In this document: in pieces, positions 40,005 through 45,849 of the stretch
Layout: every line of letters starts with the position of its first letter
Position numbering within the stretch: the stretch's first letter is position 1
Assembly: GCA_017449285.1 (NCBI GenBank)
Contig: JAFSJX010000007.1
Span: 1-45,849 of the forward strand
Direction: 5' to 3'
Source of the DNA: Treponema sp.
Lineage (GTDB): Bacteria > Spirochaetota > Spirochaetia > Treponematales > Treponemataceae
Length of the DNA: 45,849 nucleotides
Program-made: the position numbers and the translations under genes
The notes under the pieces: generated by a model
Seen by the model: only the letters and a program-made list of their open reading frames with translations
What the model was told of the DNA's origin: nothing
Database searches by the model: none

Positions 40005-42934
40005 TCTTTGCTCCACTCGCCACCAGTTCTGATTGTCAGATTTGCAGATAACCGCAACTGCGCGTGCCGGGGAATATTTACGCTTCCCTCATGAATCGTT
40101 GCCTGTATGATTGGAGAGAAATTTTCTGTTGAACCCACAATTCTCTTTATTTCGTCCTGCTGCAAATAAAAGGTGTTCGTTCCCGAGTTAAGATACAATT
40201 CTTTGCCAGAAATCAAACCTTCCGCATCGGAGAAAATGGCAGTTATATTCAGTCCAGTTGTATTTGCAATTTCATAAGTGCATTTTATGTCCTTTGCCAA
40301 ATTGATGTATTCGTCATACTCATCTGTGCCAGGCATTTCTACTTCCACAGAATTGCCTATAAAATCAAGCAAATCTTCTATTTTAATATCATCGTCAATA
40401 AGAATCTTGAACGGAAGCAGAATGGCAATGGATATGTCGATAGAAACGGTTTTCTTTGTATCGCCGGTGCCAGCCGTGTCTTCCGACGTTGCGCCAAGTC
40501 TTTCCAAATCTTTTTTATAGAATTTTAATCCGCCCTCAGTTCCGCCAGAAAGCCCCAGCTTGTACCTAAAGCGCAAATTCTTCGGATGCATATTTATAAT
40601 CTCGCACAAAACGGTTTGCCCTCTTCCGTCTGGCAAATGATTTTCCGATTCTTTTATATGCGCAGAATAATAAGTTTCCATAAATTTTTCTGGGCTCACA
40701 ATCGTCAGGTTTTTATCGGCGAGTTCGGCAAAAGACTTTCCTTTGGACACAAGCGGCAACGGTGAATCCGGCTCAATCAAATCAAGACCAGAATCATTGC
40801 CATCGTACAATGCCTTTATTTCGCCGGAAAAGGTTCCTAAAAAACCATCGGACAGCGGGTCATCGTATTCGTCAATGGCTTTTGGTTTTGTCAGATACAC
40901 ATAGCCATCAATATCCGAAAATTTTATATGGTTGATAATGTCCTCATACTGCGGATTGTCCGTCGTAAATGATTTGAGGATTTCTTCCAAATCAAAACCG
41001 ATAGGTTGCTCCATTGGCTCCATTGACGTTAAATTGGCGGTGTTGATTATCATGTATTCCCAGTCAAAGACCAAACTTAAATTCGGCAAGATTGTATACG
41101 TTGTGCCAAGATTCAGCGCATCGACCATAATATAGTAAGGATGCTCCGTGTCATCGCCCGTAAAGTCAACGCTCACATCAAAAGGAAACTCTGCGCTCGT
41201 TGCAAAAGAAATTTCTTTTGACCAGCTCTTTTCCGTTCTTATATCAAACGATTCCTTTTCGTCCATAATGTCAACCGTATCTTTGCACGTGGGAATATTC
41301 AGCGCACTAGATTTCAGGCTGAGCGTTACGTTCAGTTTTTCTGCGGGCAAATCGGTAAACAAATTGCCAGTAAGACCAAATTCTGTAAATTTCGCGGACT
41401 TAATATAGTCTTTTACTTCGCCAAAAGATACTGGTATCGTCTGTTTCAGCTGGTCTTTGTCTATAAGACCTTCGATATTTACCAGAGCCTTTTCTACTCT
41501 TGTTACGTCAAATGAACACGCTACGGCAATTGTTATGTCATCTACCGTCTTATCTGTAAACGTGATGGTTGAATCATTAAACGATAAAGATACTGTTCCA
41601 TACAGCGTGGCAGTTGTTGTCTCCGAACAATCTATCTCGTAGCCCTCCAGCGAAGCAGTCTTATTGAAGAAATAATCGCTTTTTTCTCCCACATCAGCAA
41701 ATTTATCTTTATGGATGTCAATAACGCCTTTTACGCTGATTTCCGCAACGCTTGAAACTTTTTCCCAGTTAGCCGGCATAAGGGCACTGAACGACATTGA
41801 GCCATCTCTAATCGTTCCTTTAATAAGATAATCCCCCAAATCTGCCATATTTACCGGCACATCTATATTCTGACTTGTTCCCAGTTCATCGGCGGAAATG
41901 GTAAGCCCGGTAATCCTTGCGATTTTTGTTCCGTCTGCAAGTTTCGGAGTAATTCTGTACGAATGAGATTTTCCTGACGTACCGCCGCCGTAGGTAAAAT
42001 CAATTTTCAGTTTCATATTAGGAACAATCGTTTTTCCTTCCAGCGAAAGAGAAAATGTCTTTTCATAATGAGAAACGTCTTTTACGTCTGAGCCAGAAAT
42101 GACTGCGCCCGTAGTGCCATTTATCAGAAAAATCTGCATCTCATAGAGAAAATCATCATCAACTATATCGGTATCTGTTCGTTTTAAAGTCAGTTCAAGC
42201 GAGCCGGAGGTAAAACTCATCGTTTTAAAGTCTGGAACAGTAACGTCAAACGTAAGTATCAGCGGGTCAAGCTTTGTATATGGATTTTTCTCCGACCAGT
42301 TGGCCGGCTTTTCGCTCAATTCCTTCGATGAAAAATAAGTGCCCGCAATTTCTGCCGCAGAAAGCGAAAGCGGATTTTTTTCCGATATTGTAAATTTTTC
42401 TACCAATTTTTTGTTTACGCTCGGAATCGTTACGGTCTGTTCGTTTGTGGCAATGCTTTTTGTGTCTGGAACGGAAAAACTTTGCTCCATCTTTTTATTT
42501 ATATCCGCATCAATATTCAGATTCGCCTTGATGTACTGATTTAAGTCCAGCGGAATTGTCGAAATAGGATAATTGATGATGTATTCCTGTGTGCTGGCAT
42601 TTTTATTAGGATAATAATCGTACACAAACATCTTTCGCTTGGAATCAATTACTGCCTGTGCTTCTTCGGGAGTTGCATAAGGGTCAATATCGTATCCCTC
42701 TTTATCAGCATCTTTGTTTGTGTTGTCCATCTTTTGCTGAAGTTTTTTTGCGTCTATGTAGTCGTCAAAATTAACTGATACCCAGCCTGCGGGAATATTA
42801 TATTCAGCACCCTCAGTTTCAATCTTGACCGATTTTGGCAGTTCAAAACTGGAAAAATTCTTGCATGAGAAAAGCAGACATGTCAGTATACCGACGAAAC
42901 CTATCGCCCGTCTTTTTGCTTCTCTTGTAAGCAT
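39998..42934 (-). CDS. Very large lipoprotein of unknown function
   Basis: A 978-residue lipoprotein: LLFSC gives lipidated Cys24. No known domain was recognised. The sequence is dominated by beta-strand-like, Thr/Asp/Ser-rich segments with repeated phrases such as TASLEGYEIDCSETTTATLYG and SLSFNDSTITFTDK, suggesting several Ig-like or beta-sandwich modules in series. Composition is acidic and cysteine-poor. The start at 42934 follows GGAGG, which is two bases beyond a perfect hairpin. It is coupled to the barrel gene, so the pair may form a surface complex. Confidence 0.75.
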   Translation of the reverse strand: MLTREAKRRAIGFVGILTCLLFSCKNFSSFELPKSVKIETEGAEYNIPAGWVSVNFDDYIDAKKLQQKMDNTNKDADKEGYDIDPYATPEEAQAVIDSKRKMFVYDYYPNKNASTQEYIINYPISTIPLDLNQYIKANLNIDADINKKMEQSFSVPDTKSIATNEQTVTIPSVNKKLVEKFTISEKNPLSLSAAEIAGTYFSSKELSEKPANWSEKNPYTKLDPLILTFDVTVPDFKTMSFTSGSLELTLKRTDTDIVDDDFLYEMQIFLINGTTGAVISGSDVKDVSHYEKTFSLSLEGKTIVPNMKLKIDFTYGGGTSGKSHSYRITPKLADGTKIARITGLTISADELGTSQNIDVPVNMADLGDYLIKGTIRDGSMSFSALMPANWEKVSSVAEISVKGVIDIHKDKFADVGEKSDYFFNKTASLEGYEIDCSETTTATLYGTVSLSFNDSTITFTDKTVDDITIAVACSFDVTRVEKALVNIEGLIDKDQLKQTIPVSFGEVKDYIKSAKFTEFGLTGNLFTDLPAEKLNVTLSLKSSALNIPTCKDTVDIMDEKESFDIRTEKSWSKEISFATSAEFPFDVSVDFTGDDTEHPYYIMVDALNLGTTYTILPNLSLVFDWEYMIINTANLTSMEPMEQPIGFDLEEILKSFTTDNPQYEDIINHIKFSDIDGYVYLTKPKAIDEYDDPLSDGFLGTFSGEIKALYDGNDSGLDLIEPDSPLPLVSKGKSFAELADKNLTIVSPEKFMETYYSAHIKESENHLPDGRGQTVLCEIINMHPKNLRFRYKLGLSGGTEGGLKFYKKDLERLGATSEDTAGTGDTKKTVSIDISIAILLPFKILIDDDIKIEDLLDFIGNSVEVEMPGTDEYDEYINLAKDIKCTYEIANTTGLNITAIFSDAEGLISGKELYLNSGTNTFYLQQDEIKRIVGSTENFSPIIQATIHEGSVNIPRHAQLRLSANLTIRTGGEWSKEW

Positions 42935-42945
42935 CAGTCCTCCGC

Positions 42946-42963
42946 CTTATCCCGACGGATAAG
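42946..42963 (-). promoter_or_regulatory. Leader hairpin before the large lipoprotein RBS
   Basis: CTTATCC and GGATAAG around a four-base loop form a perfect seven-pair hairpin ending two bases before GGAGG of the lipoprotein gene. CATAAT further upstream on the minus strand is a possible -10. Confidence 0.55.
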
Positions 42964-43018
42964 CATTATGAATTTTAACACGGAATGTAATAAATAACAA
43001 CCAAGGCTGATGAATGTT

Positions 43019-44716
43019 TCATTTTATTTTTTCCAAAAGAGACCGACTTTGTTCTGTTAATCTTTGATGCATTTTCGACAAGAACGCATCGAAACTTTTG
43101 TCTTGAACTGTATTGAACATACCCACAGTAATTGCCAGCTGAATCGTTCCAAAATCCTGTGTGCTGTTGTAATCTGCCATTGTCTTTTCAATTTCCTCTA
43201 CATTCCGAGTAACCACATCATACGGAATATCAATCAAAACCACGCCAAAACAACTTCCGTTCAGGCGGTACACATTTTCCTGCACAAAATGCAACCGAAG
43301 AATCTGAGAGACCGTTTTCAATACTTCATCGCCTTCTTCAAAACCTTCTTTATCATTGATATTCCTAAGATTTGCGATTTCGCAGAGGACGAGCGTAAAC
43401 CGATTGTTGATTGTCTTGTTTTTTGCAAAAAAATCTTTCTGAAAACGCCAGAACGCGGAACGGGTCATCACATTGGTAAGGGAATCGCGCACAACAACCG
43501 TCCGATACATATCTTCCCGCGCAGAAAGAATTTGCGTGCTGTAAAAATCACTGATAACCTCTACCGTCCGCAAAATCAAGTACGCCAGCATAAAAAAGCG
43601 GCTGAACGTAAACAAGTCCACACGATACGGAGGAAAAAGATAAAGCGTAAAATCAATCAGCAACGCAACGGACGTAAGGATGATTAACGCTGAAGGAAGA
43701 TTCGGCATTCTGCCCCGAACCGCACAATCATTCAAAATAATGGCGATTACAAAGAACAGATAAACGGCATGGGTAATAATAATATAGTCACGCACATAAC
43801 TGAATGGCAGAGACGGAATGAACGCACAGACACACACCATGAACGCGTTCGCAATGCTCTGCCAAATAAAGAAAGTTCCCATTTTCGTATAGGATGCAAC
43901 CAGTTTGCTTGTACGCACATACATCAAAAACAAATCGGGCAGAATCGCCAGTATGAGCGTAGAAGCAAAATAATTGATAAACACATGCGGAATCAAAAGG
44001 TCAGCAAATCCGCTCTCCAAGAAAAAGCCGATACCCACGATGATGGAAAATACGCCCCAGTAGCAGAAATTCCGCGTATACTGCTTTTGAACGAACCAGA
44101 ATGTTCCTGTCAGAAGTAAGTACAGACAGCCCAGCATTATGATGATAAAACTTATCAGCGCAGGAACTATACAACCTCCTATATACTTCTGCATACAGGC
44201 TGCCTTTGAGCCAAAATAAATCTCTGGCGTAATAAGCGTCTGTCTGCCGTGCTTAAAGAAACCATTTTCTTTCGGCTGAAATGCGGGAGAAAACTCTATG
44301 TTTACCGTAAAATTGTCTCCCGGATAAAAATGAGCCAAGCGCACAAAATGCAAGGCAGAACCACACTCACTTCCTACATAACTTTTATCCAAAAAACCAT
44401 ACGAATACAGGTAGTTACCGTTCACACGAACAACAACGCGCATATTAACGGTGCGAAAGAAAAGTGTCGTTCCGCCGTTTGCAGACTGCAATTCCAGAAG
44501 CGAAAAACTACGTTCCACCGCAACTGTACCTTCGGGCGATGTCGGGCCAGGGTTTACCATATCCCAACCGGGATTAAGCGACACCGTTTTTTCAAACAAA
44601 GAAATTGTCTTCCATTGGCGTGAAAAAAAAGCGAACACGCAGACAATAACAGCACATACTGTCAGAAGAGAAAGAAGGATATGTCGCATGCGGCGGAAAT
44701 TCATATTAGAAGGCAT
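43019..44716 (-). CDS. Membrane sensor with degenerate GGDEF domain
   Basis: A 565-residue protein. After an N-terminal membrane anchor, residues about 35-180 form a periplasmic beta-rich domain; seven or so transmembrane segments follow (about 185-400), a 7TMR-DISM-like architecture. The C-terminal 160 residues are a GGDEF fold (RDSLTNVMTRSAFWRFQKDF, and VLCEIANLRNINDKEGFEEGD). The active-site loop reads NGSCF at residues 486-490 where GG(D/E)EF is required, so diguanylate cyclase activity is unlikely. It may bind nucleotide or act as a scaffold. The ATG at 44704 is an alternative start. Confidence 0.88.
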   Translation of the reverse strand: MPSNMNFRRMRHILLSLLTVCAVIVCVFAFFSRQWKTISLFEKTVSLNPGWDMVNPGPTSPEGTVAVERSFSLLELQSANGGTTLFFRTVNMRVVVRVNGNYLYSYGFLDKSYVGSECGSALHFVRLAHFYPGDNFTVNIEFSPAFQPKENGFFKHGRQTLITPEIYFGSKAACMQKYIGGCIVPALISFIIIMLGCLYLLLTGTFWFVQKQYTRNFCYWGVFSIIVGIGFFLESGFADLLIPHVFINYFASTLILAILPDLFLMYVRTSKLVASYTKMGTFFIWQSIANAFMVCVCAFIPSLPFSYVRDYIIITHAVYLFFVIAIILNDCAVRGRMPNLPSALIILTSVALLIDFTLYLFPPYRVDLFTFSRFFMLAYLILRTVEVISDFYSTQILSAREDMYRTVVVRDSLTNVMTRSAFWRFQKDFFAKNKTINNRFTLVLCEIANLRNINDKEGFEEGDEVLKTVSQILRLHFVQENVYRLNGSCFGVVLIDIPYDVVTRNVEEIEKTMADYNSTQDFGTIQLAITVGMFNTVQDKSFDAFLSKMHQRLTEQSRSLLEKIK

Positions 44717-44775
44717 ACCACAAATTCGCCAAGAATCCAGTTATTTTTCATCATCTGAAAAACAAACGCTCCGAC

Positions 44776-45324
44776 TTAGTAATTTTCCGCATGAATCTCG
44801 AAGTAGCTCTGTGGATGTTCGCAGACCGGACAGACATTCGGTGCTTTCTTTCCAACAACGATATGACCACAATTGCGGCACTGCCAGATGGTATCTCCGT
44901 CGCGGCTGAACACAATTTCTTTTTCTACGTTGTCCAGCAATTTGCGATAGCGTTCCTCATGCTTCTTTTCGATTGCGCCGACCATCTCGAACAATTTTGC
45001 GATGCGGGTAAAGCCTTCTTCTTTTGCCGTTTTTGCAAAACCGTCATACATATCAGTCCATTCATAGTTCTCGCCGTCAGCCGCGTCTTTCAGATTGACT
45101 GTCGTTGTGGGAACTTCACCGCCATGCAGCAGTTTGAACCAAATTTCTGCGTGTTCCTTTTCATTAGCAGCGGTCTCTGTAAAAATTGCCGCAATCTGCT
45201 CGAACCCCTCTTTTTTTGCCTTGCTTGCGTAGTACGTATACTTGTTACGAGCCTGCGATTCTCCCGCAAAAGCCGTTTGCAGATTTTTTTCAGTCTGCGT
45301 TCCTTTTAATTCTGGTGTTGCCAT
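44776..45324 (-). CDS. rbr: Rubrerythrin
   Basis: A 182-residue non-haem iron peroxidase of anaerobes. The ferritin-like domain has [21 protein letters not shown] and [13 protein letters not shown] with the carboxylate and histidine ligands. The C-terminal rubredoxin domain has CRNCGH and [11 protein letters not shown]. It reduces hydrogen peroxide. The start at 45324 matches the family and follows AGAGGTA. Confidence 0.96.
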   Translation of the reverse strand: MATPELKGTQTEKNLQTAFAGESQARNKYTYYASKAKKEGFEQIAAIFTETAANEKEHAEIWFKLLHGGEVPTTTVNLKDAADGENYEWTDMYDGFAKTAKEEGFTRIAKLFEMVGAIEKKHEERYRKLLDNVEKEIVFSRDGDTIWQCRNCGHIVVGKKAPNVCPVCEHPQSYFEIHAENY

Positions 45325-45343
45325 AGTGTACCTCTTAGTAAAA

Positions 45344-45372
45344 ATTATACGGTCAACAACGCCAAAAAGCAA
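45344..45372 (-). promoter_or_regulatory. Rubrerythrin promoter
   Basis: TTGCTT (45372 to 45367), 17 bases, TATAAT (45349 to 45344), minus strand. Confidence 0.68.
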
Positions 45373-45404
45373 GCAAATTCAGCATAAGTACCAGGGCAAA
45401 GGCA

Positions 45405-45800
45405 TCACGGTAAGCGCGCAGAAATCCACTTGCAGACGTAAAAGAACACCACGCTTCCGATTACCGCGCCCAAAGTGTCCGCCATCCAGTCAAACGGCGA
45501 ACTGCTTCGACCTGGCGTAAAATACTGATGAATCTCGTCCACAACGCCGTACGCAGATACAATGACGACAGGTAGCGCAATTCTCCATTTTGTCGGTAGA
45601 TTAACCCACACGCCGAACGCCACCCAAAACGCAAGCCCCGCAAAACACACGCAGTGAACCAGTTTGTCCGCATTCCAAAAACTCGGCATCATTTCGATTG
45701 TTTCCTGTGAAGAAAGATACCAACTGCACGCGAAGATAAAAGCGGCGGGAAGCCAGCGAAGAATAACTTTTAGGGATTTCATACAATCATTTGTCTCCAT
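45405..45800 (-). CDS. VanZ-like membrane protein
   Basis: A 131-residue protein with four hydrophobic segments and the VanZ signature DEIHQYFTPGRSSSPFDWMADTLG. The function of the family outside glycopeptide-resistance clusters is unknown. Two starts are possible (45800, or 45782 at MKSLKV). TATACT (45834 to 45829, minus strand) is a candidate -10. Confidence 0.87.
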   Translation of the reverse strand: METNDCMKSLKVILRWLPAAFIFACSWYLSSQETIEMMPSFWNADKLVHCVCFAGLAFWVAFGVWVNLPTKWRIALPVVIVSAYGVVDEIHQYFTPGRSSSPFDWMADTLGAVIGSVVFFYVCKWISARLP

Positions 45801-45849
45801 TGTCTTTCTGTAATTCTAAGGAAGTGTAAGTATAGGCTGTTGTAATGTC

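Noticed and set aside
1..45849. tRNA, rRNA and known riboswitch signals
   Set aside because: No T-loop motif with matching acceptor arms, rRNA core sequence or recognised aptamer was seen on reading both strands; a covariance search was not possible.

Overview
The window looks like a chromosome segment of a host-associated Treponema-type spirochaete. I infer this from several outer-membrane barrel proteins and lipoproteins with treponemal signal peptides, a fused AroDE, a kinase-less PASTA protein, a PurO-type IMP cyclohydrolase, rubrerythrin for anaerobic oxidant defence, and a secreted PL10 pectate lyase that suggests a plant-fibre habitat such as a gut or rumen. Species is not assignable. 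I saw no tRNA, rRNA or CRISPR array.

Layout. 1-1.1 kb: a decayed ISAs1-type transposase. 1.1-10.2 kb: a compact locus resembling part of an aryl-polyene (APE/flexirubin) pathway. It has two acyl carrier proteins, a triple fusion (membrane domain, acyl-activating AMP ligase, hotdog dehydratase), a GT2 glycosyltransferase, a lysophospholipid-type acyltransferase, a 4HBT thioesterase and a LolA-like carrier. Two antisense genes (a barrel protein and the pectate lyase) interrupt it. Ketosynthases, ketoreductase, aromatic ammonia lyase and the MMPL exporter are not present here. 10.2-13.4 kb: CPA2 antiporter, NifU-domain protein, a truncated XRE regulator and a Thr-rich lipoprotein. 13.5-20.8 kb: housekeeping genes (ygiQ, rpiA, aroDE, PASTA protein, fmt, def), with a Phd-VapC relic between fmt and def.

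20.9-32.4 kb is accessory-rich: an XRE regulator facing a broken barrel gene, hipBA, hisD, a frameshifted acyl-ACP thioesterase, an XRE/PIN pair, a CoA-binding protein, a GNAT acetyltransferase, an envelope operon (CsgG, small lipoprotein, DUF4810, GNA1162) flanked by barrels, another XRE protein and a broken DUF4160/DUF2442 pair. 32.4-45.8 kb: a methyltransferase, a HAD phosphatase, a POTRA-barrel protein, a B12-type radical SAM protein, PurO, a barrel plus 978-residue lipoprotein pair, a membrane protein with a degenerate GGDEF domain, rubrerythrin and a VanZ-like protein.

Three themes cut across the genes. First, many starts lie only 5-9 bases after a -10 hexamer (often an extended TGn -10) and lack a Shine-Dalgarno, which implies leaderless mRNAs; genes further inside operons have good Shine-Dalgarno sites or stop/start overlaps. 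Second, two families of palindromic intergenic repeats sit flush with stop codons, and one shows a compensatory base-pair change between copies. Third, toxin-antitoxin-like modules are dense and in varied states of decay. All functions are read from sequence and remembered family motifs; no database search was run.
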